From Sipunculus nudus (taxonomy: Eukaryota > Annelida > Sipuncula > Golfingiida > Sipunculidae), in NCBI GenBank assembly GCA_026874595.1, contig CM049306.1, forward strand, positions 27,211,519 through 27,275,518: DNA of 64,000 nucleotides, given 5' to 3'. Of the stretch, positions 1-12,999 are shown in pieces; position 1 is the stretch's first letter; every line of letters begins with the position of its first letter. Made by a program: the position numbers and the translations under genes. The notes beneath the pieces are model-generated. The model saw only the letters and a list, made by a program, of their open reading frames with translations, was not told where the DNA came from and did no database searches.

Positions 1-1
1 G

Positions 2-202
2 GACAGTGTCTGGCGTCAGCTCTCTGATGATGCTAAAGAGGAACATTTCTGCAAGTTTCTTCGCACAGCCATAGACCAACCGACAGATGGAAAATACATC
101 AGAGCAACGCATGTGGACTTTGCCATCCCAAAGGTACCTGCAGTAGCCAAGAAGCCTTGCCAGCGTCGCCGTGGACGTAGTGAGCGCACCACAACTCGTT
201 GA
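2..202 (+). CDS. C-terminal 66 codons of an unidentified protein
   Basis: An open frame enters the window at base 2 and stops with TGA at 200-202. The peptide begins DSVWRQLSDDAKEEHF and ends in a basic, Thr/Arg-rich tail (QRRRGRSERTTTR). An AATAAA signal lies 44 bp past the stop, which fits a real gene end. I do not recognise the family. The basic tail would suit a nuclear or nucleic-acid-associated protein, but that is only inference. It could equally be the end of a transposon ORF, since the upstream part lies outside the window. Confidence 0.5.
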   Translation, partial: DSVWRQLSDDAKEEHFCKFLRTAIDQPTDGKYIRATHVDFAIPKVPAVAKKPCQRRRGRSERTTTR

Positions 203-245
203 ATGATTACAGACTTGGAGTTTGTTTGTAAATAATGTTTATTAA

Positions 246-251
246 AATAAA
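246..251 (+). promoter_or_regulatory. Polyadenylation signal AATAAA
   Basis: Canonical AATAAA hexamer 44 bp after the TGA of the preceding coding segment. The sequence after it is very AT-rich, so the hexamer alone is weak evidence. Its position just past a stop codon supports it. Confidence 0.4.
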
Positions 252-2065
252 ATGTTGAAATATGTACGCTTAATTGTTTTCATATTGAAAATAATAGCCT
301 TCATGTATTTTATGATAATAAAGAACTTTCACAAGCAAGAAAATCGTTTTATTATATTTTTAATGAGCATCAGTATTTATATGTATACAGAAAAATATCC
401 ATGCATTATTTATTTTTATTAGCTGGTATAAAACAATAAATGATCAATACATAAATGTTTTTTATTTTTTTTTTTAAATTGTTCTATTAAAATGCTATAT
501 AAATTATCAAATAATAAAACAAATAATCAATACTTCCTTTTTTAATTTTCTAAATTCTTCTATTAAGATGCTATTCACATTTTATTTATTCTGTAACATA
601 TATCAATGCATAAAGATCTTGTTTTTTTTTATTTTAAAATGGTACAATAAAAAGCTATTCAAATTTTTAAAATTCTGTAACAACCAACTATTAAAACATA
701 ATTTTAAACGTTTTTTTTCTAATTTTACACGATCTTAAACAAAATGATAAACAACCCTTGTGATATTTTTGTAAAGTCAGTTGTTATTTGTAATATTGTA
801 AAATGTAATCTGTTCTTATTGTAAACAAAATGAAAAGTAACCCTTGTAATAATTTTGTAAATACAATTGTTACTTGTATAATTACAAGACTGCATGATGT
901 ACTCTGTTCAATAAAAGTTATAATTAATATCAGACTACCCCTATAAAAAGGAATAGGTCTTGCATCATAACGTTCCATTAATCACCCAAAACACGATTCA
1001 CAGTAATTTTCAAAAGCTCCGCCAGGGGGCAGTAGCATAAATATGAAATATGGCGGCTCTGTGCTGTCAAGTGTCATCATGCCGACCGTATGACGAAACA
1101 CTCTCGTTTTACTTTATTTTACTGATTTAGTGCCTAAAATTGTACAGATATATCAGTTAAGTGACTATTCATCCACTGGTACTAATATTTTCCTTATAAT
1201 TAAAGAGATAATAGGTGTTTCGTGGTGTTTCGTCATATATACCCAAAACACCGGTGTTTTGCCTGTTTCGATGGACCGTATACATACACTCAATAATTAA
1301 GTTAATATAACCATGCAATAGGTTCGTTGGAGTAATAAACTGGTCTGTTGGGGTCATTCTTAGTTCCGTTGGGGTAATTCATAGGTCCGTTATATATACA
1401 ACAAATAACCCATATAGTGGCATATTAAAACATATGTTAATTATACCTATAATAAATTACCTGCAAATATTGTCAAAAGGCTGTAAAATTTAGCATTACC
1501 AAAACCCCCTAAACTAAAACATTTACCATAAAATTGTTTACAGGACACTTTGCATGTCAAAATATTGAAAATGTATTGGCAAAACAAACAAATGTGATTC
1601 CAGATTTCAAGATTTTGTAGGTTCCAGGTTTTACCCACAGTCCTGACTGTCCACTCATAGGCACAATCACAGTCAGGCGCAAGTCCGATCACATAAGTCC
1701 TACTCATAAGCCAGTCTTTCTGTTTCAGCCGTAGCCAGTACAGTCACAGGTCAAACAGAGTGACGATCGTGCTACGAGGTTTCACACCTAATTTCCAGGG
1801 ATCTCTCGTTAAGATAAAATGGGCTTGGAATAGACATGTTAACTTACCAGATTTGATACAGACGGAAATGCATCCTAGTCACAGTAACCGGACCTCCAAA
1901 CTTACATCGACTGCATTTTTGTCTACACGACACAACCCCTCATTATCGCTCGTGCATTCGCCCCAATGCCATTTCGCACTAATCACTAGCAATATCGACC
2001 AATTTGCAGCTGGCGACATTCCATGAGATACGGGCACGACAAGGCCAGGGCCGCAGAACTTAGGC
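252..2065. other. AT-rich intergenic DNA, no gene seen
   Basis: Long A/T runs at 330-720, then mixed sequence. No ORF here has recognisable protein character. A GC-richer patch at 1730-2040 contains an 88-codon open frame with no family features, and I do not call it a gene. Confidence 0.5.
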
Positions 2066-2077
2066 TTATATATTAGG

Positions 2078-2134
<57 letters not shown>

Positions 2135-2148
2135 TATATATATATATG

Positions 2149-2184
<36 letters not shown>
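2066..2184. repeat. (TA)n microsatellite, interrupted
   Basis: About 115 bp of TA dinucleotides broken twice by TGCC. It is the first of a dozen long (TA)n tracts in the window. Confidence 0.95.
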
Positions 2185-2188
<4 letters not shown>

Positions 2189-2727
2189 TATCCAACGAGA
2201 TTTTTAATTAAAAAATTGAAACGTCGATTCATGAAAAATTACATAAATAAGTTAAATTGATGAATAAATAAAGTTAGATTAAAGAAAACTGCTGTAGCAT
2301 GTTTTATTGGTGTTTCAAGGCCTGTGGTCACACAAAGTCTCATGAACATCGAACATCTAAAAAAAATAAGTTAAATAACCTGAGGCAAGATCATATGAAT
2401 TTAAACACATGTACGATTAGAGCTGCAAAGATAACTGATCGCTGATCTAGGAGCCGTGGGCTTAGGCTATCTTTCACATGAACCCTGCCATCAGATACAC
2501 GCACGTGAACACGATTGAAATCCACGTGCATCGGTAGCCTAGGCCCTATTTCAACTGCATGGACGCACGTGCAGCCCACTATAGCTGTGAAGTGACTCCT
2601 TTCCTCCTAATAATTTGTCTGGTTATAAAATACTAAAAACGCATATGCAATTCGAATATTCTTTATGCCCTTATGGATTAATTATATAAAAATATAAGTA
2701 TTTAATTATTTTTAATAGCATTTTTTT

Positions 2728-2798
2728 GCATACTATAATATAATGATTTTTGTGTTGAAAAAAAGGAAAATTGCCAGTGAGGTTTCATTGAAATATGC

Positions 2799-2851
<53 letters not shown>

Positions 2852-3078
2852 GTGTATAGCGCTGTCAGTATTGAATAAACAATATTTCATATATCTCTTG
2901 AACATCATGAACACTGACATCTTAATGAGCATTTAAAGAGATAACATCTGTGGAACTCCATTAACACGCACAGTTTTCACACATAGGGGGCCTATGCAAA
3001 AAGGAAAAAATCCCTGGATGGCACGAGTCTGCGTTAATGTTAACTCAATGACACCAGTTATACTGTCTTACCATCCGG
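2728..3078. repeat. Dispersed repeat D, copy 1, with internal (TA)n
   Basis: It starts TGCATACTATAATATA and ends near ACTGTCTTACCATC. A close relative lies at 9498-9884 in the same orientation and has a (TA)n tract at the same internal position, so the microsatellite is part of the repeat. The (TA) run here is 2803-2850. No coding capacity is visible. Confidence 0.85.
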
Positions 3079-3868
3079 TGTTATGATTATGGTGATTATT
3101 TGGCCAAATAACTATAAATTCTTGTTACTCTTCAGTTTAGCTTATTATACAGGTTCATCCAGTACAGGCATATAAGCAGAATCCTTACCCTCTGCAGTGC
3201 AGATAACCTTTGCTGGACAGCGGCTAGTCACCCTGGATTACATTTGAGCGATTGTCTGTGTTTAGGATTGTTCAACATTGCTCCTACACCGAGCAACTTG
3301 ATCCTTAGATTGTCAACTTGACTTATCAACCAGATTTGTCATTTTATATAAGACTTTATGTAAGTTCATTATGTTAATATATTTAGATTATATGGATGGT
3401 AAAGATTTTTCTTAGTTCTAAATGGACAGTATTTTTAATGCTTGTTTCAGGTCAGTATTATAATATTCAGTAGCTTAAATCAAGTACCTGGTTGGTTAGT
3501 CAGGTTTAGGGACATGTACTTAAGGGCTTTATAGGCCTCGGACAGACAGGCACTTTTGGGCACTTTTAGTCAAATTTATTTAAATTCATAATTAAAGCCT
3601 CATATTATTAGATTAGAAACTTTTTAAAGGAAGATCTTATGATCATTTTTGTAGTTAGAAATGTCAACCTTCAATATTTTGGATATATATATATATTTTA
3701 ATTTGTGAACTAAGAAAAAAATAAACTTTATTATTTCCATATGGATGGACTTTATCATGCTTTATCATGATCGGTGAGAAAAAGTGAACAAGAATACATG
3801 GACGTATATATAAAATCCACACGGAGCTAATTCCCCCGTTTCCCTGGATGCCCAAGGAACGTAACACC
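3079..3868. other. Non-coding stretch, nothing recognised
   Basis: Unremarkable AT-rich sequence between repeat D copy 1 and repeat A. No ORF or structural RNA signature was seen. Confidence 0.4.
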
Positions 3869-4077
3869 GGATTCGATTCCTACATCACTGAGTCGTAGCG
3901 CTTTTCTCTGAAAAAATTTTTTGTCTGGAACCCTTCGTCGCCCTCATCTGCTCACAATCACACAAAACTCGGGAACGCCAAGCAGCACAACCCCCAAGAA
4001 AATACTCTCAGTGGTCGCGTATCTGGATGCCCGCTCAGTTCACATCCAGGTCGATGGAAACATTGAACCCATTGGTC
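3869..4077. repeat. Dispersed repeat A, copy 1
   Basis: The segments around GAGTCGTAGCGC and TCAGTTCACATC...GAACCCATTGGTC match 13378-13475. This copy has about 120 extra bases between GTAGCGC and CTGGATGC. Its first 20 bases look like the right end of the hAT-like MITE found complete at 13000-13405, so the larger repeat was copied after that MITE inserted. Confidence 0.7.
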
Positions 4078-4437
4078 TGTAGGATTTTTCCCACAGATAA
4101 TAAAAAACAACACAGAATTTTAGGTTTAAATTACCAAGTAGCCGAAATATCTGTCCTTTATATTATACTGTCAGTCTGATATTTACAAGTGATAAACAGG
4201 GAGCTAGAAGGGTCGCGGCAGACTACTGAACTTCGCCTTACGTCTAAATGACTACACCTAGTGCTGACCAGACGTGGGCCAGTGCCCCATGCACGTTTGC
4301 ATGATTCAAATGCACGCAGAAGAGTGAGGAGGCCGGAACAGTCCTGGCCGTAGGCCAGCCTACTTTACAATAGGGGTGGCATTAATGGGTGAGCCCAAAT
4401 ACTGATAGCTGACGGGTAGTAGGCCTGATGTCTTACA
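4078..4437. mobile_element. Non-autonomous element B, copy 1 (360 bp)
   Basis: It begins TGTAGGATTTTTCCC and ends GATGTCTTACA, giving short imperfect terminal inverted repeats TGTARGA. It is strongly similar to 8650-9033. The flank on the left (CCCATTGGTC) matches the uninterrupted site at 13470-13475. No coding capacity is visible. It is MITE-like by structure, and the superfamily was not determined. Confidence 0.75.
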
Positions 4438-4457
4438 CACACACACACACACACACC
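4434..4457. repeat. (CA)n microsatellite
   Basis: About 12 CA units starting inside the terminal TTACA of element B copy 1. The tract appears to have grown from the element's own end. Confidence 0.9.
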
Positions 4458-7387
4458 CTTATTAAAAAAAACGAAGTTTTTTTTGTTAAATAAAGAAGAC
4501 ATCTTGGCCGTATACAGGCAAAAGCAATTTTGAACAGACGCACATTACAGCCTCGAGATTAATAAAACTTGGGGACAGAGATTCAAGGAAAATCCATGAG
4601 CTTATAAATAATTGTCCCTGACAGAGCTGGCAGTATTTATTTTATATAACTGCAATATCTTAATCTTTTCCCCTCCCACAATTTTGTATATTGGTTATTT
4701 TATATAAATAAACACATCAGTTAGTAATGGAATGATAACAACATAGAATAGCATTTCATGCATCAGTAAAACATTAATGTTTGCAAAATATTTTGCAGAA
4801 TGTTCAAATTGGCTGCACTGTGTCAGCATAGCACAAAATATAAGACAGTCTTACTCAAAAATTACTGAGCATGTAGCATTCAAAAATGTCTTTCATTTTA
4901 TCTTTGCACAAAGTGGCAAGTCCATAGGCAGATTTTTTTATTTATTGTATTGCTATTTTTTTTTAAATATATATGGTAGGGGCACTGCTGCTGGGCAACA
5001 TCAGCTGTATCCCCCGTGTTGTCACTTGTAGCTGTGCTGAACATACTGGTGTGTGCAGGATGCAGAACATGTACGTCTTTCTCCTGCAAAGAAATAAAAC
5101 AACGCCGCATTATCTATCCCACTCAAATTATATCACCACATATAACAACAATGAACAACTCTGACTTAAAAGTCAATGTGATTTTGTTTTTATAACTACC
5201 GCTTACAGCTTACAGGTCTGAATAATTTTGACATGCTACACTGATCTGGTTAATGTAACATTTATCATATACAGGTTGAATGGAGAACACGGTCAGGTCA
5301 TATACCAATACACTACCAGGGATTATATATGTACCTAAATGGATGCAAACTTGCATGAATAACAATTAAACTCAAAGTATAAAAAGATGTTTTGTTAATT
5401 AATGTTTTTATTAATTCGGTTGTGCAAGTTTTGTTATACTAAAAGGAAGAAACTAAATACCCTTAAACCGTAAGCTGTAATAAAAGAATACTGAATCAGT
5501 TTGCAAAGAGACCAACAGAACATTTGGTGGAATTATGAATAAAATATCACACTATTTATTTTAAATATCACACTATTTATTCAACCCTTTAATGCGAGAG
5601 AGTGAACTAGCTAATAACAAGCTAATAAATATATATTGGGTAAAATTACTTAATTAACATATCTGTTTTTAATAGACTCTGGATTTAATTGTTTACATTT
5701 AATATTGATATCCAGTAATTTAAAATGTATACTACTAGAAATATTAATGTGCTGTTTATTTTAAATGCCCTATGTTGTTCAATTACTAAACTGTGTAAAA
5801 GGTGGTCAATGGCATCCCCAAATATTTCAATATGTTTCCTGTTTCGTAAATGCCACCTTAAACACACTAGTGGCCAAACACGCATACTTCTCAGCCAGAT
5901 TTAACTAATCTGGGATTACTCGACTTATCTTGACTTACTCTTGACACTCGAAAGGTACACAAAGCTACTGCAACTGATAAGCGTTTTGACAGCTGACTGC
6001 TTAATAAACAGAGACATGACATAAGGCCAGGTGCTTAGTTGATATCAGACTTTATATATACAGGATTATATAGTGTGAATTGTGAATTGCTTGTTACATC
6101 ATCTGATATCAGGATTTTGGATCGACAAATATGCTTGAACTTGTGACTTGTATTATCTCACTGTGAATGCACATGTGACTGGGCATGTGATAGAATATCA
6201 CAATATAGCTATTTAATGACTTTAAAAATACCTCTTTCAGTTGCGTCAGGTGTTACCTAGGGGCTTCATTTTTCTAGGCACAACAGAAATATATTTAAAC
6301 TGTCTCTCAGAGAGACCTGGTTATGTTAATTTAATATATATTATTCAGAGGGGAACTCCTATGTCTGGTTTGTTATTTAGTAATATTTATTACTTAAGAG
6401 TTTTCATTAAAAGTTTAGATGATTCATTTTAACCACACAAAAATACCCATTACGATTCAAATCAAAAGACTACTGACCTTGGCTCTTAAACAACAAATTC
6501 TGCACCTGCACTTAGTATCAAATTATATATTATCCATTTGAGCCTTAGAATTTTACATTTTTTTTTATTTGTAATTTTATCCGTTTTTAGTTTTATTTAT
6601 TTTAATTTCATAGACTCGCACTACAAGATTGGTATCACTACTACTTTCACAAGTGGATGTTATTGAATCTTGGTGCTCGCTTTTAATCTGTTGATAAAAT
6701 TCATTTTAAAATGAGAAATTACTGGTTTTATTTTTCTTACGTCAAATTGTAATTGTTAAATAAATTATGATTTTAAGCATTTAAATAACTATGAAATGTA
6801 CCTTATTAAATTTTTATTTTATAGTATATTCTTTAACAAGCTTTTCCCCTATGGGTTAAGTTAATGAAAATATTGTCTGCTTGGCCTTGTAACATGGGAG
6901 CAAACTGAATATTAGATGAAACATGTCACTAATTGCTGTCCCTACCAGTGAATGACAGAAAATTCACATGCAGGCCTTCGCATTCATGACTTTTTACAGG
7001 GTCAGCCTATATATAGTTATTCAGATTCGAGTGCACACACTCTTAGTGGTTTCCTTAGATGTGTATTATTTTTAAAGATAAATCTGTTTAATTATTATTT
7101 TGAGGCTTATATGCTTACATCTTTAAAAGGCTATAAATTGTTATGTCTTTATCAAACTACATATTAACCCTTGAAACCAGGATAATAGATTCAAACAAAG
7201 ATTTACAAAAAAATGAAGACTGATATTATTATTTTTAGACTGTTTTATGGGCTTACTTTGACATTTATTTATTTTAATGATTGTTATATGGATTAATAAT
7301 GGGACATATTGATATAACAATATTTTACTAAGTTTGTCATTTTTTATGTCAACTTTAAACTAAAGTCTGCACTTTATTACTCTATCT

Positions 7388-7390
<3 letters not shown>
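4458..7390. other. AT-rich non-coding stretch
   Basis: No supportable gene. Open frames here are 60-84 codons, lack family features and lie in AT-rich DNA. A 20-bp unit (AATATCACACTATTTATT) is duplicated in tandem at 5545-5580. Confidence 0.45.

Positions 7391-7437
<47 letters not shown>
7391..7437. repeat. (TA)n microsatellite
   Basis: Uninterrupted TA run of about 46 bp. Confidence 0.95.
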
Positions 7438-7440
<3 letters not shown>

Positions 7441-7538
7441 GTTATCAGAATAATTAATAAATGAACGATTGCCTGTCCCCTTTTTATCATAACAATTATA
7501 AAGTTCTGCATTGTGAAAAAAAGGATTTATAGAGCCTT

Positions 7539-7540
<2 letters not shown>

Positions 7541-7604
<64 letters not shown>
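7541..7604. repeat. (TA)n-(CA)n microsatellite
   Basis: TA run passing into ACACACACA, the usual appearance of a mutating dinucleotide tract. Confidence 0.95.
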
Positions 7605-8044
7605 TTTCAACGCTTACTTGACATAACAACCTTTAAACCTTACTTTTTCATTAACTTAATTAGCACACTGCTCCATCTCTATACAATTAGTTCATGCTGA
7701 CTTACCTGGCTCTGTACTATGAACAAATACACTCAAAGAAACATTTCTACAGTTTCTACATTTCATGCACATCAAAACAATAGTGGCACATACCTGTGTC
7801 AATAAGTACAATACTTTAGTACATATTCTCACAATATAGGCCAAACTCCGGGCCGATCATTTGACGCAACACTTGTGTCATTCTTTACACACTGGTTGCC
7901 CGAAGGCACAGTTTTTCGTATTTCTTTAGTTATACAGCCAGTCCTCGTTTGAGCGCTATTGGAAACTTTTCAAACTATCGCGGCAGGCTACTACTTTACC
8001 GGTTCGCCTTATGTCGACACATGTTTGAACCTTTCGAGCGCCTA

Positions 8045-8410
8045 AGTAATTTTTCATGCCATAGAACTACAGCAGTACCCTGTTTCCAGCCACATTGGGC
8101 CATTTCTCATGTCATTTACAGCAATTCTATATTTCAAGCCGCTCAGGGCCATTTTTCATGTCAACTAGGGCAATTCAACATTTCTAGCCTTATTGCTTAT
8201 CATGGTTTTTACCAATATAAGCGATCTTATAAGGTACAGGCATGTCTCCGTTACTACTTTATAAATGTTCGTGTCGGTTAACAGCGGCCACGCTTACCTA
8301 TGCTATGGCAATTCTCTTTAAAAGGTCACAGAGGCCAATTTCTCATGATATCTACAACAAATCTATTCAACCAGCCTCTTAGGGCCCTTTTTGATACATG
8401 CTATAGTATA
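8045..8410. repeat. Degenerate tandem repeat, ~50-53 bp unit
   Basis: The motif GGGCCATTTYTCATGTCA and its variants recur at about 8047, 8099, 8149, 8335 and 8385, with AGC-AATTCNACATTTC between them. The 110-codon open frame over this region (7949-8281) follows from the repeat and shows no protein family features. Confidence 0.5.
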
Positions 8411-8649
8411 TTGTACTCTATGACACTTAACACAAACACAAAGTTCACATACCGTAGTATTTCCAGGAACCTGGAACTTCAGGAGTGGGTGGTCTTCTTC
8501 ATTTTCACTCTTCTTAATTTATGTACCTAACTACTTTTTTTGTGGCAGTTCATTTTTTTTTATTTTGAAGAACAAATATTGCCAAAAATGCAGGTTCGAA
8601 TCACTGCTCGAAAATATTTTAGATTTACAAGCTGGCAACCGCTCGCCAA

Positions 8650-9033
8650 TGTAGGATTTTTCCCCACAGATAATAAAAAACAACACAGAATTTTAGGTTA
8701 AAATCACCATGTAGCCGAAATATCTGTCCTTTATATTATACTGCCAGTCTGATATTTACACGTGATAAACAGGGAGCTAGAAGGGTCGCGGCAGACTTCT
8801 GAACTTCGCCTTATGCCGATTATCCTTTAGCCCCTTAACACGTCTAAATGACTAAATCTAGTGCTGACCAGACGTCGGCCAATGGCCCACGTCTGCATCA
8901 TTCAAATGCACGCAGAAGAGTGAGGAGGCCGGAACAGTCCTGGCCGGAGGCCAGCCTACTTTACAATAGGGGTGGCATTAATGGGTGAGTCCAAATACTA
9001 ATAGCTGACGGGTAGTAGGCCTGATGTCTTACA
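8650..9033. mobile_element. Non-autonomous element B, copy 2 (384 bp)
   Basis: It has the same ends as copy 1 (TGTAGGATTTTTCCCC and GATGTCTTACA). On the right it is followed by GGTCC and then repeat C. Compared with copy 1 it has about 24 extra bases, mostly near CCGATTATCCTTTAGCCCC. Confidence 0.75.
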
Positions 9034-9475
9034 GGTCCACGCTGTGGAAGACATGGCTCATGAACATCACACCTGTTGCAACTGCAACCGACCCATTGTT
9101 GTACGCAAAGTAAAAAAAAAAAATCAATATGTACCGTTTGACCTTGTGGTATGTATATTATCTCTCCCGAAAGGACAAGGAAACACCATATCAACGCCAC
9201 AGGGGCCCCTTGTCTTCCAAGATATTTTCAAAATTCTTCATTTCAGGCCTTGTTAGACACAGGGGTGTGAAAAGGTGTTAAAACCTGTCAAAGGTCAAGG
9301 TCATCAAAACCCTACAATCGTTATTTCCTCATATCATTGTCAAAAATGGTCACATCAACCACAAACTTACCTCATTTTTTTGTCTTCCCATTCCCCATAT
9401 CATGTGTAGTCAAACTTTCTTGACCTTGTATCACCTTGTCAGTATGTCTGTCTGTTCCTCTGTTGTCAATTTTGT
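9034..9475. repeat. Dispersed repeat C, copy 1
   Basis: Begins GGTCCACGCTGTGGAAGACA. It contains GAACATCACACCTGTTGCAA and a GGTCAAGGTCATCAAA segment, and matches 13476-13905. Short open frames on either strand arise from shared repeat sequence and are not genes. Confidence 0.75.
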
Positions 9476-9497
9476 CAACGGCCTTGTTGTTGTTTGT

Positions 9498-9605
9498 GCA
9501 TACTATGATATATATTGATTTTTGTGTTGAAACAAAAAGGAAAATTGCCAGTAAAGTTTTATTGAAACATGCATAATTCCCAGGCCCTATCATTTGTTTT
9601 TATGG

Positions 9606-9678
<73 letters not shown>

Positions 9679-9884
9679 TGACTGTATTGAATAAAAAATA
9701 TTTCATATATCTCTTGAACATCATGAGCAAAGACATCTTAATGAGAATTTAAAAAGAAAACATCTGTTGAACCTCATGAACACGCACAGTTTTCACATAT
9801 AGAAAAAGGGAAAAAAATCCCTGGATGGCATGAGTCTGCGTTAATGTTAACTCAATGACACCAGTTATACTGTCTTACTATCTG
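9498..9884. repeat. Dispersed repeat D, copy 2, with internal (TA)n
   Basis: Direct-orientation relative of 2728-3078. The (TA)n tract at 9610-9675 sits at the same internal point as in copy 1. It follows repeat C copy 1 almost directly. Confidence 0.85.
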
Positions 9885-10439
9885 GACAAACTGTTGAATG
9901 ATTTATCAATAATATACCATGTACACCTATATTGATGTCTTGAAACTGTCTTCCTGTATATATAGTTACTGAGAATGTTATGATGTATTACTTGTACGGA
10001 TAGGGTATAGTTGTGTTGGATGACGCATTAATTTTTTAAAGTTTTTTTTTAATTGCAAAGGTGCAAAGACTATACTTGTAAGTATTAATCTGTCCCGCCT
10101 TGAAAATTGGGGTAAAAGAGTAATTATTAATAATTGCATATAAGCCCTGAATATTACCCTTTCTTGCATATTCTGATTGATGGCGCTGCAATAGCTAAGC
10201 CGCAAAAAAGTCAAATTCCTTAAGATCAATATGAAGCTGGATTTCTAACCAAAGGAGGGTCAAAGGATTTTTACCTGTCATGGGTGCCTTGAGAGGACGT
10301 GTATTTTGCTGAACGCCGTGACAAGGAAAGGTTAGAAGTTTGATGGTTAATGAGAGAACCACGTGCGAAGGTATAAAAAATATTATTACGTAGTTTAAGA
10401 ACTGCGTGGAGAATATTACGAATCCGTATTTCGTTAGCT

Positions 10440-12412
10440 GGTGAACCTGATTGTGGTATGATGGATGAACATACCTGCCTGACGATACTGATCGTGGTAT
10501 GATGGATGAACATACCAGCCTGACGTTACTGATTGTGGTATGATGGCTGAACATACCAGCCTGACGTAACTGATTGTGGTATGATGGATGAACATATACC
10601 TGTCTGACGTTACTGATCGTGGTATAATGGCTGAACATATACCTGCCTGACGATACTGATGGTGGTATGATGGATGAACATACCAGTCTGACGTTACTGA
10701 TTGTGGTATGATGGCTGAACATATACCTGTCTGACGTTACTGATCGTGGTATGATGGATGAACATATACCTGTGTGACGTTACTGACCGTGGTATGATGG
10801 CTGAACATACCTGCCTGACGATAATGATCGTGGTATGATGGCTGAACATACCAGCCTGACGTTACTGATTGTAGTATGATGGCTGAACATACCTGCCTGA
10901 CGTTACTGATCGTGGTATGATGGATGAACATATACCTGTCTGATGTTACTGATCGTGGTATGATGGATTAACATATACCTGTCTGATGTTACTGATCGTG
11001 GTATGATGGATGAACATATACCTGTCTGACGTTACTGATCGTGGTATGATGGCTGAACATACCTGCCTGACGATAATGATCGTGGTATGATGGCTGAACC
11101 TACCAGCCTGACGTTACTGATTGTGGTATGATGGCTGAACATACCTGCCTGACGTTACTGATCGTGGTATGATGGATGAACATATACCTGTCTGAAGATT
11201 AGTGATCGTAGTATGATGGATGAACATATACCTGTCTGACGTTACTGATCGTGGTATGATGGATGAACATACTAGCCTGACGTTACTGATTGTGTTATGA
11301 TGGCTGAACATACCTGCCTGACGATACTGATCGTGGTAGGATGGCTGAACATACTAGCCTGACGTTACTGATATGGTGTGATGGATGAACATACCTGCCT
11401 GACGTTACTGATCGTGGTATGATGGATGAACATATACCTGTCTGACGTTACTGATCGTGGTATGATGGATGAACATGACAGCCTGACGTTACTGATTGTG
11501 GTATGATGGATGAACATACCTGCCTGACGTTACTGATCGTGGTATGATGGATGAACATATACCTGTCTGACGTTACTGATCGTGGTATGATGGATGAACA
11601 TGACAGCCTGACGTTACTGATTGTGGTATGATGGATGAACATACCTGCCTGACGTTACTGATCGTGGTATGATGGATGAACATATACCTGCCTGACGTTA
11701 CTGATCGTGGTATTATGGATGAACATACCAGCCTGACGTTACTGATTGTGATATGATGGCTGAACATACCTGCCTGACGTTACTGATCGTGGTATGATGG
11801 ATGAACATATACCTGTCTGACGTTACTGATCGTGGTATGATGGATGAACATATACCTGTCTGACGTTACTGATCGTGGTATGATGGATGAACATATACCT
11901 GTCTGACGTTACTGATCGTGGTATGATGGATGAACGTATACCTGCCTGACGTTACTGATCGTGGTATGATGGATGAACATACCTGCCTGACGATACTGAT
12001 CGTGGTATGATGGCTGAACATACCAGCCTGACGTTACTGATTGTGGTATGATGGCTGAACATACCAGTCTGACGTTACTGATTGTGGTATGATGGCTGAA
12101 CATACCTGCCTGACGATACTGATCGTGGTATGATGGCTGAACATACCAGCCTGACGTTACTGATTGTGGTATGATGGCTGAACATACCAGCCTGACGTTA
12201 CTGATCGTGGTATGATGGATGAACATATACCTGTCTGACGTTACTGATCGTGGTATGATGGATGAACATATACCTGTCTGACGTTACTGATCGTGGTATG
12301 ATGGATGAACGTATACCTGCCTGACGTTACTGATCGTGGTATGATGGATGAACATACCAGCCTGACGTAACTGATTGTGGTATGATGGATGAACATACCT
12401 GTCTGACGCTAT
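10440..12412. repeat. Minisatellite, ~47 units of 41/43 bp
   Basis: Tandem array with a core reading CTGATCGTGGTATGATGG, then a GAACATA(TA)CCTG block and TCTGACGTTA. Units come in two lengths because of a TA insertion or deletion (41 or 43 bp). Other positions also vary among units: ATGG(A/C)TGAAC, ACCTG/ACCAG, GCC/GTC. Open frames of 64-175 codons on the minus strand (repeating HHTTISNVRQV and SSIIPQS) are periodic consequences of the array, because a 41+43 pair is 84 bp, a multiple of three. They are not supported as genes. Each unit carries TGACGTTA or TGACGTAA, which resembles a CRE/ATF site. Confidence 0.95.
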
Positions 12413-12778
12413 TCGACGAATAAACCTCGTTTACGTTACCCCTAGACAATTGCTTCGATTGAAACGGAGGGAAAGGAACTCGATAATATATATCAGTGTG
12501 GAGCTTTTGTAATAATTGTTAATGGACAGAGAACTGGAGGATGTTTAATATATCAGCTGTTACACACCATCAATAGAGGCATTTTATGTGAAGAAAATCC
12601 ATAAATCCATATATATCTATAAACACTACCTCCCTGAAGTAACGTGAACCTTTGATCTTGACGGCTGACATCGTACGTTTCAGTTCGATTTCATATGTAT
12701 ACATCAGGTGTATATTAAACGGGAGCTAGCAGATGTGAACTCAGGCACCTACTAGTGATTAGCCCAACGTATACATGT

Positions 12779-12781
<3 letters not shown>

Positions 12782-12844
<63 letters not shown>

Positions 12845-12845
12845 G
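12782..12845. repeat. (TA)n microsatellite
   Basis: TA run of about 60 bp with a single T insertion near its end. Confidence 0.95.
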
Positions 12846-12999
12846 CCCTACACGATGGCCGTGAGGTCCCCATGTATGCATGCTCTAACAGGCCTATAGC
12901 CAATCTAACGGACTGTCAGCTGGCCGATCGCGATATCACTTACAGTCATCCAATCGCATGGTGTTTTATTGTATGAATTTTTGCCATATCAATTCGTAG

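Noticed and set aside
7949-8281. 110-codon plus-strand frame as a gene
   Set aside because: It overlaps a degenerate ~50-bp tandem repeat and shows no recognisable domain.
8585-8610. GGTTCGAATCACTG as a tRNA B box
   Set aside because: No A box at the right distance upstream and no acceptor stem could be formed.
10195-12226. Long minus-strand open frames (up to 175 codons) with HHTTISNV repeats
   Set aside because: They arise from the minisatellite period (41+43 = 84 bp). Unit-length changes break them repeatedly and no start context or domain is present.
10440-12412. CRISPR array
   Set aside because: Units are contiguous tandem repeats without unique spacers, in a eukaryotic context.
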